64,000 nt of DNA from JAXMBN01 sp046349875. Its GTDB lineage: Bacteria > Planctomycetota > Planctomycetia > Pirellulales > Pirellulaceae. The translations under genes and the position numbers were made by a program. How positions within the stretch are numbered: position 1 is the stretch's first letter; every line of letters starts with the position of its first letter. The notes beneath the pieces were generated by a model that did not search any database, was not told the origin of the DNA, and saw nothing but the letters and a program-made list of their open reading frames with translations. This document shows, one piece after another, positions 19,315-28,116 of this stretch. The stretch spans positions 129,384 to 193,383 of the forward strand of contig JAXMBN010000006.1 in assembly GCA_046349875.1 (NCBI GenBank), given 5' to 3'.

Positions 19315-20820
19315 ATGCAAAAGTTCTTGGATCCGCTTCAAAAACACTTTGAACAAGTCTCGCTGCTTGCCAGCACCCAGTCGGTCTTGGAGTGGGACGA
19401 GCGAACAGGGTTGCCAGAGGGAGCCTCCGAGTACCGAGCCAATCAACTTTCTCAATTGAGTGGCATGGTTCATGAACGAAGAACGGACCCTCGAATCCGC
19501 GAATGGCTCGACGATCTCGATACTGCGACATCGCAACATGACGATAACAGTTTTGAGCGAGCTTTATGGCGAAACTGGAAACGCGACTACGATCGCGACA
19601 CACAGCTTCCCGCGAAGCTGGTGCAAGCACTCACCAAAGCCATCGCTTTGGGGCAACATGCTTGGGGACGTGCCAAATCAACTCGTGACTTCGCTGCCTT
19701 TCTACCGAATCTCAAAGAGATCATTCAGCTCAAACGAGAAGAAGCGGCCATCCTCGCAAAGCCAGGTACACCGATCTACGATGCTCTTCTCGATCAATAC
19801 GAAGAAGGGCTCACATCGATCCGTGCCAAGTCGATGTTTGATAGTATCAAGCAGCCCTTCATCCGACTGATTCAAGCAATACAAGGCGCAATTCAGCCTC
19901 CCGACGGAAGCTCACTTCAAGGACGATTCCCTCAGCAACAGCAGGTCCAACTGTGCCACTGGATCGCCGAGCAGATTGGTTTCGATTTTCATCGAGGGCG
20001 GCTTGATGTTACTGAACATCCCTTTTGTACGACTCTGGGGCCAAGAGATCATCGTATCCTAACGCGATATTTCGAAGATCATTTTGCGAGCGGATTCTTT
20101 GGAACCTTGCACGAAGCAGGGCATGGAATGTATGAGCAGGGACTTCCGACTGCGTGGTACGGGATGCCACCAGGGCAGTATGCATCGCTAGGCGTTCATG
20201 AATCGCAATCGCGACTTTGGGAGAACATGATTGGACGCAGTCGAGCCTTTTGGGAGTGGTGTTTACCCCATGTACGTCGGTTCTTCCCAACGATGGGAGA
20301 TGCAGATGTTAGACGGTTTTACCGCGATATCAATCGAGTATCGCCAAGCTTGATTCGTGTGGAGGCGGATGAAGCCACGTACAATCTTCACGTTTTGATT
20401 CGCTTTGAAATCGAAGAAGCGATATTTGCCAATCAATTGGAAGCGGAAGATCTCCCGCGTGCCTGGAACGAACGCTACACCAATTACTTGGGCGTCACTC
20501 CAAGTCACGATGGCGAAGGGGTGCTACAAGATGTTCATTGGAGCGCCGGGCTCTTTGGTTATTTCCCAACCTATACGTTAGGAAACATTTATGCGGCTCA
20601 ACTGATGATCGCGGCCGAAAAAGCATTGGGCTCCATCGACGCACTTGTACGCCGGGGTGAGTTTCAAGCTTTGCTCGAATGGCTTCGCACGAACATCCAC
20701 GCCCATGGTCGGCGCTATCGGCCGTCCGAGCTCGTCGAGAAAGCCACCAGTGAACCCATCCAAGCCGATCATCTCGTCAATTATTTGACGACGAAACTCA
20801 GTGACGTCTATGGCTTGTGA
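19315..20820 (+). CDS. M32 family metallocarboxypeptidase
   Basis: M32 enzymes are cytosolic zinc carboxypeptidases related to Thermus Taq carboxypeptidase. The 501-residue product is full length. It has all family signatures: EHPFCT, DHRILT, the zinc site LHEAGHGMYEQG (HEAGH at about 266-270), GVHESQSRLWEN with the third ligand, IRVEADEATYNLH and GVLQDVHWSAGLFGYFP. The frame is open from 19204, but ATG 19315 is preceded by GAGGT and begins with the family's typical helix. It stands alone on the plus strand, divergent from the DUF1559 gene. Confidence 0.93.
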   Translation: MQKFLDPLQKHFEQVSLLASTQSVLEWDERTGLPEGASEYRANQLSQLSGMVHERRTDPRIREWLDDLDTATSQHDDNSFERALWRNWKRDYDRDTQLPAKLVQALTKAIALGQHAWGRAKSTRDFAAFLPNLKEIIQLKREEAAILAKPGTPIYDALLDQYEEGLTSIRAKSMFDSIKQPFIRLIQAIQGAIQPPDGSSLQGRFPQQQQVQLCHWIAEQIGFDFHRGRLDVTEHPFCTTLGPRDHRILTRYFEDHFASGFFGTLHEAGHGMYEQGLPTAWYGMPPGQYASLGVHESQSRLWENMIGRSRAFWEWCLPHVRRFFPTMGDADVRRFYRDINRVSPSLIRVEADEATYNLHVLIRFEIEEAIFANQLEAEDLPRAWNERYTNYLGVTPSHDGEGVLQDVHWSAGLFGYFPTYTLGNIYAAQLMIAAEKALGSIDALVRRGEFQALLEWLRTNIHAHGRRYRPSELVEKATSEPIQADHLVNYLTTKLSDVYGL

Positions 20821-21110
20821 GAATGCGAGTGGCTAGAGTGATGCTGGTGGCAATTCTTCTATGCCTTTCAATGGATTCAACAATAGTGCCACGAAAAGCG
20901 CGAACGATACGGACGATAGGAAGGAAATCAGGGATGGGTGAATTGCTCGGTTGAATTCAAGCGGAAGGAAGTAATGGAGTCTACGACAAAGAGCACAGAG
21001 ATCACGAAGTTTGAATGAGAACGAATCGACTCGGGCAATGGCTAGGACAAGAATGCACCTAGCCAAAAATCCAATCCAAAGGGAGCGCGTAAGCTGCGAT
21101 CACTTGACCT
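20821..21110. other. intergenic stretch between convergent genes, no supported gene
   Basis: A minus-strand open frame at 20833-21066 has no recognised domain and looks like chance coding; I do not call it. No strong hairpin terminator was found. The adjoining 21111-21138 segment is a short heptamer repeat, listed separately. Confidence 0.45.
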
Positions 21111-21138
21111 CTAGCGTCTAGAGACGAGCGACTAGCCA
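21111..21138. repeat. short degenerate heptamer repeat beside the sigma factor stop
   Basis: Four consecutive 7-bp units, three starting CTAG (21111 CTAGCGT, 21118 CTAGAGA, 21132 CTAGCCA) and one degenerate (21125 CGAGCGA), lie three bases beyond the sigma factor stop at 21142. CTAGCCA is identical to units of the large array at 47664-47817. Confidence 0.55.
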
Positions 21139-21141
21139 CCC

Positions 21142-22059
21142 TTAGACGATACCGAGTCGTTCTTTGGGGTCTTTGAGGCCATTCTGCAACTTTGCCAGCG
21201 CTTCGGTCTCGATTTGACGTACGCGTTCTCGCGTAAGGCCCAAAGAGGCACCTATCTCTTTGAGCGTGTGGGGAGGTGTATCGTCGAGACCGAAGCGCAT
21301 TTTCAGCACCGTGGCTTCCCGCGGATCGAGAGTGGCCAGTAGCTCGAGCGCAGTCTTCATGACGTCGTGATCGAGCAACTCTTCATCGGGGCTTTTGAGT
21401 CGTTCATCCATCACCATTTCACCCAGTGACCAACCTGCATCGGCTTGATCGCTATGCGGTGTGGCGTTGTAGACTTGGATGGCTTTTTTGATGATGGACA
21501 GTTTCTTTTTGGGAAGTCCAAGAACGCGAGCGACTTCTTCTGGCGTGGGGGACCGTCCTAGTTCTTCCGTCAACCGAGCCGAAGCACGTCGCCATTTGCT
21601 CAGCAGTTCAACCATATACGCTGGAATGCGTATCGTCTTTGCTGAATTGATCAGGGCGCGTTTAATCGATTGCTTGATCCAGTAACTGGCGTACGTACTG
21701 AAACGGGTGCCAACGCGTGGATCAAATCCTTCAACGGCTCGCAAGAGTCCAAGATTTCCTTCCTCAATCAGATCTTGGAGAGCCAATCCTTTGCCCACGT
21801 ATCCGCGAGCAATGTTGACGACAAGACGTAGATTGGCTCGAACCATGCGATCACGAGCTCGGACATCACCATCGGCAATGGCTCGCGCTAGTTGTTGTTC
21901 ATCTTCGGCGGTCAGCAACTTGGTCTCGTTGATCTCGCGAAGATAGGTCTCCAATGGAGATTGAGGTGACGTCCCGTCCTTGGGCGCTCGCTTGGTTAGA
22001 AGCTTGAGTTCTTCTCGAGATTCATCAAAATCATCGAGGTGCGAATCGGCAAAGGACAT
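21142..22059 (-). CDS. sigma-70 family RNA polymerase sigma factor (RpoD/SigA-like, short)
   Basis: This protein directs RNA polymerase to promoters. It is about 305 residues and lacks region 1.1, as in group 2 sigma factors. Visible parts: region 1.2 (SPLETYLREINETKLLTAEDEQ), region 2 (NLRLVVNIARGYVGKGLALQ, DLIEEGNLGLLRAVEGFD, TRFSTYASYWIKQSIKRAL), region 3 (RRASARLTEELGRSPTPEEV) and region 4 with the -35 helix (TLKEIGASLGLTRERVRQIE). The -10-reading residues are fully conserved, so it likely recognises housekeeping-type promoters. ATG 22059 is the best start; a TTG three codons earlier is possible. It is monocistronic. Confidence 0.93.
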   Translation of the reverse strand: MSFADSHLDDFDESREELKLLTKRAPKDGTSPQSPLETYLREINETKLLTAEDEQQLARAIADGDVRARDRMVRANLRLVVNIARGYVGKGLALQDLIEEGNLGLLRAVEGFDPRVGTRFSTYASYWIKQSIKRALINSAKTIRIPAYMVELLSKWRRASARLTEELGRSPTPEEVARVLGLPKKKLSIIKKAIQVYNATPHSDQADAGWSLGEMVMDERLKSPDEELLDHDVMKTALELLATLDPREATVLKMRFGLDDTPPHTLKEIGASLGLTRERVRQIETEALAKLQNGLKDPKERLGIV

Positions 22060-22241
22060 AACGTACAACCATCAACTAGAGGATCGAGGGAGTTTGTGGC
22101 TCTTGTAGACACAGATATCGATCCAAAGTTGGCTGTGAATTGATAGCACTCTAAAATGTGCTGCCTATTCTGATTATTCCGATCACAGCGAGTTGATTTG
22201 CGAGAGGGGAGGTTGCGGGTTAGCCAAGAGGTAGGGTGGGT

Positions 22242-23747
22242 TTATTGAACGTGCTGCCGTCGAAGCTGAATCAATGCATCGAGACAACTACGTCGGTTGC
22301 CTTGGCAATCAAAAAAACCAGCATTGGGGAAATAGTGAGGGCCAATATCGCTGGCTTGCGACCATAGTATGGCGTGCACATTCGGTTTCGATAGAAGCAA
22401 CTGAATCATCTCGACCGCTGAAGGAGGCATGCCCGTTGCCGTATCCGATTTGGGGATATCTGCCAGATAATCTTGCTTCCAATCGCTGATCAACCCAACC
22501 TTCCCATTGGCCTGCTGGTCTTTCTTACTATCGAATGGGACTTGGAGAGATGCGATCAACGGCAGACCGAGCAAGGACCAATGGTCGATTAGATCGGCAA
22601 GGTCGATCAAGTCCCGAGGCAGGCTTCCGCCGGGGGATGTATTCATGTTGAAGTCGAGGCAGATGCCGGCTAAGCCAAGATCGGCTCGAATCAATGCATC
22701 TGCCAAATGGATCGGCGATACCGCATTTTCATGTTGTCCGAGATATTCGGCCCAAGGCAAATCGAGCTGCAAGATTACAGGTGTTCGATCGTCGGCGCGA
22801 CGCACGGTTTGGATGACGCTGACGGCAAGCCGCAATATTTGCTCATCGGTGAGCCCCAGTTCATTGGGGCTATTGAGCCCTGCAGCAGCAGACCAAAGAT
22901 GGACCTTTCCTTTGTAACGGAGGACTGTTTTGCGAGCGAATGCGCAGGCTGCATCTAAGAAGGTGTCGAAATCATCGAGTAGATAGAGCCACTGAGGCAT
23001 CGCATACGATTGCAGGCCGATGAGTGGGCCGCCGCAAACGCGAAGATTGTTGGATCGCGCCCATTCGATTTGATCATCAAAGAGATCATAATCCACGCGT
23101 CCTGAATGGGCTTCGATCTTGCCCCACTCCAATCCGATGCAGGCCATACTCATGGCTGGAAGGCTGAGCTCTGCGGGCTCGCGCCATCGCGCATGCGCAT
23201 CGAGCTTTACGCCGAGTAGTGTGCTGAGTTTTGCTTCTTGTTGATGCCTGGCCTGGATCGATTGTTGAACAAAGGATGAGGTCAATGGACGTGAAGCGGC
23301 AAGCGCATGTTCGATGGCTCGCTGCGCATGATGATGAATATTCGGGTCGTGACGATGAACCGAGATGCAATCGAGGAACGCATCGAGAGCTGCTTCTGCC
23401 GATTTGCAAAACGCATCTGGAAGTTTGAGGCCAAGACGCTGCCAATCCAAGGCTCGGCCACGAATGCGATGTAAGGTGCCTCGCGCTAATTCAACAGGCA
23501 ATGAGTACAACTCGTCTCCACATCGAAGACTGGACGTGGTTAATGTGATGGGGCCAAACTCGCGAGTGGGCCATATCAACGACAGCTTGCCCGATTCGTC
23601 GATGGTTCTTTCGAGTTCAAGAATCCCCTCTTTCAATCGAACGCGTCCAACCCAAGGTATCCCTTCGATTCCGGTGACGACGGCAGTATTCCATTGACGA
23701 TCGTCAAAGCGATTCGCTTCTGGAACTCGAAATCTCATTTGACCCAT
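22242..23747 (-). CDS. GH10-like TIM-barrel protein without obvious catalytic Glu pair
   Basis: The 501-residue protein resembles planctomycete proteins annotated as endo-1,4-beta-xylanase. About 170 N-terminal residues form an unassigned region with beta-rich character. The barrel part shows SMACIGLEWGKIEAHSGRVDYD and ARSNNLRVCGGPLIGLQSYAMP, parallel to GH10 strands 2 and 3. At the acid/base position, where GH10 has a WDVVNE-type motif, I read LWSAAAGLNSPNELGL, and at the nucleophile strand IASLQVPFDS, with no clear E-x-D. The C-terminus has AILWSQASD. No signal peptide is seen, so it looks cytosolic. A xylanase activity should not be assumed; the fold assignment is inference. Confidence 0.68.
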   Translation of the reverse strand: MGQMRFRVPEANRFDDRQWNTAVVTGIEGIPWVGRVRLKEGILELERTIDESGKLSLIWPTREFGPITLTTSSLRCGDELYSLPVELARGTLHRIRGRALDWQRLGLKLPDAFCKSAEAALDAFLDCISVHRHDPNIHHHAQRAIEHALAASRPLTSSFVQQSIQARHQQEAKLSTLLGVKLDAHARWREPAELSLPAMSMACIGLEWGKIEAHSGRVDYDLFDDQIEWARSNNLRVCGGPLIGLQSYAMPQWLYLLDDFDTFLDAACAFARKTVLRYKGKVHLWSAAAGLNSPNELGLTDEQILRLAVSVIQTVRRADDRTPVILQLDLPWAEYLGQHENAVSPIHLADALIRADLGLAGICLDFNMNTSPGGSLPRDLIDLADLIDHWSLLGLPLIASLQVPFDSKKDQQANGKVGLISDWKQDYLADIPKSDTATGMPPSAVEMIQLLLSKPNVHAILWSQASDIGPHYFPNAGFFDCQGNRRSCLDALIQLRRQHVQ

Positions 23748-24204
23748 CGTCGTCTCTGTTTCCGGTCTTGCTGCCTAGATCGTGGCGACCGAGGCTTATC
23801 GAGGTAATGGCATCGGGCAACTCGTCAGAGAAAGATACCCAATACGTTGAATTGGTGGATTGGATTAGTCTCCGCCGAAATATGCGGATCACTTTACCCT
23901 TTTATCTTGGTTTCCGATTTTGCGAGGATTACAAACACGACTTCGTTGGTAGTGGAACCGCTGCCACTAGGTCTCCAAAACAGGCTGCGAATGGAAGCGG
24001 ATTGGAGGAAAGGAAATAAGCAGGCTCGTCGGTTAAGTCGCGTTGTAGGGACTGTTCCTTGTTTAGCGAGTTAGGGTCGAAACGGGAGGCTGGGAAGGAG
24101 GTTCCTGGCTGGCCGAATTTCCGGTCGGGGATGCCCCTCGACACTCTCTCTAGTGTACGCTAAGTTTCGTTTTCTGAACCCACCCCTGCGGTCGAGAGAA
24201 TTCT
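23748..24204. other. 457-bp divergent intergenic stretch, no supported gene
   Basis: It separates the GH10-like gene (minus) from purC (plus). Small frames at 23768-24019 plus and 23704-23892 minus have no family marks. It must contain purC's promoter, but I do not see a convincing -35/-10 pair, riboswitch or operator. Confidence 0.45.
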
Positions 24205-25077
24205 ATGGCAGCCTTGATTGAAAGTTCGCTCCCCTTTCCAAAAAGGCAGGGGAAAGTTCGCGATGTCTACGATTTAGGGGATCGCTTGCTGATCGTCAGT
24301 TCGGACCGAATCAGTGCCTTCGATTGGATTTTGCCCACGCCCATTCCTGACAAGGGCCGGCTTCTCACTCAGATGAGCCTGTTCTGGTTTGAGTTTTTGG
24401 GGGTAGAGAATCACCTCCTTTCGGCCGAAGTTCCTGAACAGGTCAAGCCATATGACCCCCAGGGAGTCCTTGAAGGTCGAGTGATGCAGGTCCGAAAAGC
24501 CTCCGTAATTCCATTTGAATGCGTGGTTCGCGGCTACTTGGAAGGTTCTGGATGGCGCGATTATCAAACGACCGGATCCATTTGTGGAGTTGCATTACCG
24601 CCAGGACTCTTGCAGTGTGCGCAGCTTCAAAGCCCCATTTTCACACCGGCTACGAAAGCGGAAACCGGTCACGATGAAAATGTTGGGGTCGATACGATGA
24701 TCGCGTCTTTGGGCAAGGATGTGGCGAAGCAGCTTCAAGAGCGATCGATCGCCATCTATCGCAAAGGCGCTGATTGGGCTCGCGATCGCGGCGTGATCAT
24801 CGCCGATACGAAGTTTGAATTCGGGTGGTGCGACGATCGAATCATTTTGATCGATGAAGTCCTCACTCCCGATAGTTCGCGGTTCTGGCCGATGGACCAA
24901 TACCAACCCGGCAAGGCGCAGCCGTCCTATGACAAGCAGTTTGTTCGCGAACATCTCATGCGGACGACTTGGGATCGCAATAGCCCGCCTCCCGAGTTGC
25001 CCGACGATGTCGTGGAGCAGACGCGAGCCAAATACGTTGAGGCCTATCAGAGAATTACAGGCCGCACGTTTTTGTAA
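24205..25077 (+). CDS. purC: phosphoribosylaminoimidazole-succinocarboxamide synthase (SAICAR synthetase)
   Basis: PurC joins CAIR and aspartate, using ATP, in purine synthesis. The 290-residue product matches the long (fungal/planctomycete-type) form. Motifs include KRQGKVRDVYDLGDR (ATP loop), IVSSDRISAFDWILP, PIPDKGRLLTQMSLFWF, ECVVRGYLEGSGW, TPATKAETGHDENV, IIADTKFEFGW and EVLTPDSSRFWP. The ATG at 24205 opens directly into the conserved N-terminus. No other purine gene is near. Confidence 0.96.
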   Translation: MAALIESSLPFPKRQGKVRDVYDLGDRLLIVSSDRISAFDWILPTPIPDKGRLLTQMSLFWFEFLGVENHLLSAEVPEQVKPYDPQGVLEGRVMQVRKASVIPFECVVRGYLEGSGWRDYQTTGSICGVALPPGLLQCAQLQSPIFTPATKAETGHDENVGVDTMIASLGKDVAKQLQERSIAIYRKGADWARDRGVIIADTKFEFGWCDDRIILIDEVLTPDSSRFWPMDQYQPGKAQPSYDKQFVREHLMRTTWDRNSPPPELPDDVVEQTRAKYVEAYQRITGRTFL

Positions 25078-25162
25078 GGATCGGTGCGACGACTAAGGTT
25101 GTCGAATCATTTCTCGTCGTGGCTCGCTGTTCGATCGAGCGCATGTTTTCGATGGTTGGCGA

Positions 25163-25552
25163 CTACAATTTCATTTGCAAGTAGTCGGGAAGTCGACGAA
25201 CATTCCCTTCGCGATCGATGCAGGCAATTTCGCTATGGCCTGTAACGAGTAAGGTAGAATCCTTTTCGATCTTGTAAGCGTGATGGATTCGCACACCTTT
25301 GGAGCGGACTACTCGGGTAGTCTGATGAAGCAAGTCGTCAAACTCTGCAGGAAAGAAATACTGAATTTCCATTTTGGTGACGACGAGCATCAGTCCAGTG
25401 GCCTCAAAGTCTTTGTAAGAAAAGCCAATCTGTCGTAAGAGTTCGACGCGGCCACGTTCAAAGTAATTGAGATACTGGGCATGATGGACGCGACCTTGCC
25501 CATCGGTTTCGTTATATCGAACCCGTATCTCAATCTCATGTTCATGGATCAT
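25163..25552 (-). CDS. acyl-CoA thioesterase, YbgC/4-hydroxybenzoyl-CoA thioesterase family
   Basis: This hot-dog fold family hydrolyses acyl-CoA esters. The 129-residue product is of normal size and has the family signature VRYNETDGQGRVHHAQYLNY, with the catalytic Asp in ETDGQG, then RVELLRQIGF and an IQYFFPAEFDD strand. The ATG at 25552 is close to the first family strand. It precedes the ACT protein gene's 3' side by about 60 bases, but both read leftward, so the ACT gene is upstream in transcription and the two may be co-transcribed. Confidence 0.88.
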   Translation of the reverse strand: MIHEHEIEIRVRYNETDGQGRVHHAQYLNYFERGRVELLRQIGFSYKDFEATGLMLVVTKMEIQYFFPAEFDDLLHQTTRVVRSKGVRIHHAYKIEKDSTLLVTGHSEIACIDREGNVRRLPDYLQMKL

Positions 25553-25610
25553 GCCGCAAATGCTCCAACGAAGTCGTTGAGTCGTTCAAGTTCTGTGATG
25601 GCGACGGCGT

Positions 25611-26108
25611 CTAGTCGTTGGCATCGTCGAGCAAGTCGGCTTCGGAGATCATCTTGAGGCCTTTGCGGGCCAAGGTTTCCATAGCCCCTTCGGTGTTGTC
25701 GACCATCAATGCTACGGCCGGTCCACCACGCGGACGAACGATAAGAGGATAAGCTTGGATGATATTGATTTCGGCTTGCAAAAGAGCGGTACAGATTTGC
25801 AATAGAGGGTGGCCACTATCGGGCAATTCCACTCCAATCAAATCCGATTCAATAATCGCTAGTCCTGCGCGCTCGAGAATTTCTCGGCCTCGCTCGGGAT
25901 GACTTACCAAGAAGCGGACAAAAGCGCATTCGGCCGAATCATTGATCGATAAGGCGACGATCCGGATTCCCGTACCTTCAAATCGCCGCACCACCTCGAG
26001 CAGCTGGCCGACTCGGTTTTCGAGAAACACCGTGAATTGACGAATAGTCGGGTAATTTCGTCCGCGTGCCGTTTCGAACGAAGTCGAAGATCCCTCTCCT
26101 GAACTCAT
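25611..26108 (-). CDS. tandem ACT-domain protein
   Basis: ACT domains bind amino acids and regulate metabolic enzymes. This 165-residue protein contains two: the first from FTVFLENRVGQLLEVVRRFEGTGI to RFLVSHPERGREIL, the second from DSGHPLLQICTALLQAEINI to VDNTEGAMETLARKG. It has no catalytic domain. Similar stand-alone proteins are often labelled acetolactate synthase small subunit, but no large subunit is nearby, so I leave the role open. The start is ATG 26108; the N-terminal 20 residues are Ser/Gly-rich. Confidence 0.83.
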   Translation of the reverse strand: MSSGEGSSTSFETARGRNYPTIRQFTVFLENRVGQLLEVVRRFEGTGIRIVALSINDSAECAFVRFLVSHPERGREILERAGLAIIESDLIGVELPDSGHPLLQICTALLQAEINIIQAYPLIVRPRGGPAVALMVDNTEGAMETLARKGLKMISEADLLDDAND

Positions 26109-26279
26109 GTTGTGTTTCTTTCCAAGATTTGTCGCGGAGTCCTAAATTCGGAAGTTGCGACTCTTGTATAGTTTTTTCTTGAGTTCGGGTCAATCAATGT
26201 CTATCGATTTCTCGCACCCCCTTCGCGACGAGAACTTAGATTTGAAGGCATTCCGAATCCATCCGCCAAAATGTTGGGT

Positions 26280-26439
26280 CCACCGTCTCAACCGTAGGCA
26301 CCGTAGATCGGTTGTCTCAACCGTAGGCACCGTAGATCGGTTGTCTCAACCGTAGGCACCGTAGATCAGTTGTCTCAACCGTAGGCACCGTAGATCGGTT
26401 GTCCCAGCCGTAGGCACCGTAGATCGGTTGTCCCAACCG
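26280..26439. repeat. tandem array of 29-bp units, each with a GGTTG/CAACC hairpin
   Basis: Units recur every 29 bp exactly. Each has a hairpin CGGTTG-loop-CAACCG followed by a constant TAGGCACCGTAGAT linker. Hairpins centre at about 26287 (partial), 26316, 26345, 26374, 26403 and 26432. The loop is TCT in the first four and TCC in the last two; single changes occur in the stem at 26368 and 26406. Linkers do not vary, so this is a tandem repeat, not a CRISPR array. It lies 45 bases beyond the 3' end of the minus-strand gene at 26485. Confidence 0.9.
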
Positions 26440-26484
26440 AAACTATTGCTCATCAAACCTATCGCCTCGCCCATGATAGCACCG

Positions 26485-28068
26485 CTATGCAGCGAGCCAA
26501 TCGATATGAGCGAGTTCGTCAAGATTTCGATGAATGCTGACAATAATCGATTCCAAATTGGGATTCGCATCAAGAATGGCATCGAGCGTAAAGTGAAACT
26601 GCTCGATAGCTTGCTGGACGCGTTCTAGAGAATCCATGGCACTCCATTCGCGAAGCAACGACCATTCTCGTAAAAGCGCATCGATCAAGGGAGTCTGAGC
26701 ATAGGGTTCGCGGAGCTCTAAGAGAAGTTCGCCTACCTTGCACCCGAGGCTAAAGAGTTGAACAAGGTCGGTACCTGTTTCGGCAATCGTGTCGTGATCC
26801 TCGGACGGACCGAGCGAATAGATTGTTGGACTTGGATCGGATGTTATTTTCTCTTTCCGAACGCGAAGGCTATCTTGCGCATGATTACGAAACTCGATGG
26901 CCCAAGGTTCCACTCCATCGAATTCAATCCATTCAGTTGAAAACGCAAGCTCATTATCGAGATGTGATGCATCTAGTTTCCAGAAGGTAGGCTTTGAAGA
27001 AGACATCGCAAGTTGGCATAGTTCGCAATTGCAGGTTTCTTGAGAAGCGTGCCCCAGTACCTCGGGAATGCGTTGCCATTCCCTTTTGAGAATGGTTTCG
27101 GGAGATCGAAAGTGAAATTCTGGTTGCGATGTCTGCAGCCATCGCTGTTGCTCTTGTTCTAAGTATTGGATCAATGTTTCGTGGCTCATTGAATAATGAG
27201 GCGCATTCCAAACACCGACTTGCCAAGCCGTCATCAGCATATGCCGCACAAAATCGTAGTAGAGAATTCTCTCATTCTCGCCAAAACTTTGAGTTCGATA
27301 GATGTTCGACTCCATCGACAATGGCGTGGGTGGATGACCCATGGCTGACCAATAGTCGGCGCGATCCTCTAAATCGTGAATACGATGAGCGTGTTGTTCA
27401 AGCATCATTTCGCGAGCGGAAAGGCCTCGCCATTCTTCGCGTGGAAGCCAGAGCCACCGCTGATGCATGTCACGAATCGTTGACTCGAGCGTTTCATAAT
27501 CGATATGGTCCGCAGCGGTCCATGGAATCTGAAGCCATTCGTCTACCACAAATTCGAGAAAGGGCCGGCCATAAAGAATCTGTCGATAATCGATCTTCGG
27601 ATTGGACTTCCGTACGATCGCTCGCCGCCACGCGAGACTTTGCCAGAACTGGTGTTCTCCTTCTCCATGTGATATCTCGACGCACTGCCAATCCGAGCCT
27701 AAATGGAACGGAACTTCCACTTGCACACCATTTGCATCGGTCAGTTCCACAAAACCCTCTAGCAGTTCATCCTCATGGGAAAGCGCAAATCCACAACCTT
27801 TCATCACGATTAAGCGGGCAGCCAAATCAATCCAAAGGGCTCGTTTTGAGGTGCCAAAAGCATTTGCGGTTGATGGTTCATTGCTTCCGAATCGATTCGC
27901 TGTTCGACAGGCATGTCCGGAGTCATAAGTCGCCAGGGAATAATACCATTCCTGGAGAGTATCGGGAGAGGAAGATAAGGCGGCCAACTTAGCGATGCAT
28001 TGACGCTGCGAGGTCGATTCCCATTCAGAATACACGCCGTCGGTAATGAAAACATCGATCCGAATCAT
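26485..28068 (-). CDS. 527-residue hypothetical protein, no recognised family
   Basis: The ATG at 28068 follows AAGGAG with eight-base spacing, a strong start. The product has no signal peptide or membrane segment. It is Trp- and Glu-rich, with RIDVFITDGVYSEWES at the N-terminus, WLWLPREEWRGLSAREMMLE and EDRADYWSAMGHPPTPLSME in the middle, FGENERILYYDFVRHMLM, and a CNCELCQLA cluster that could bind a metal. The C-terminal 80 residues form amphipathic helices. I do not recognise a family. Hairpin repeats sit on both sides (26280-26439 and 28117-28225). Coding quality looks real: long, single frame, strong ribosome site. Confidence 0.75.
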   Translation of the reverse strand: MIRIDVFITDGVYSEWESTSQRQCIAKLAALSSSPDTLQEWYYSLATYDSGHACRTANRFGSNEPSTANAFGTSKRALWIDLAARLIVMKGCGFALSHEDELLEGFVELTDANGVQVEVPFHLGSDWQCVEISHGEGEHQFWQSLAWRRAIVRKSNPKIDYRQILYGRPFLEFVVDEWLQIPWTAADHIDYETLESTIRDMHQRWLWLPREEWRGLSAREMMLEQHAHRIHDLEDRADYWSAMGHPPTPLSMESNIYRTQSFGENERILYYDFVRHMLMTAWQVGVWNAPHYSMSHETLIQYLEQEQQRWLQTSQPEFHFRSPETILKREWQRIPEVLGHASQETCNCELCQLAMSSSKPTFWKLDASHLDNELAFSTEWIEFDGVEPWAIEFRNHAQDSLRVRKEKITSDPSPTIYSLGPSEDHDTIAETGTDLVQLFSLGCKVGELLLELREPYAQTPLIDALLREWSLLREWSAMDSLERVQQAIEQFHFTLDAILDANPNLESIIVSIHRNLDELAHIDWLAA

Positions 28069-28116
28069 GGAAGCCACTCCTTGTTTCCCGCGAATTGATT
28101 TTCAGCAAACTCCGTC

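Noticed and set aside
20833..21066. 77-residue minus-strand frame
   Set aside because: Composition and lack of motif suggest chance; neighbours already explain the transcription units.
22242..23747. Calling this gene a xylanase
   Set aside because: Neither catalytic Glu could be placed; only a GH10-like fold is supported.
26280..26439. CRISPR array
   Set aside because: Unit period is constant at 29 bp and the linker sequence does not vary between copies, so there are no spacers; no cas gene is present.
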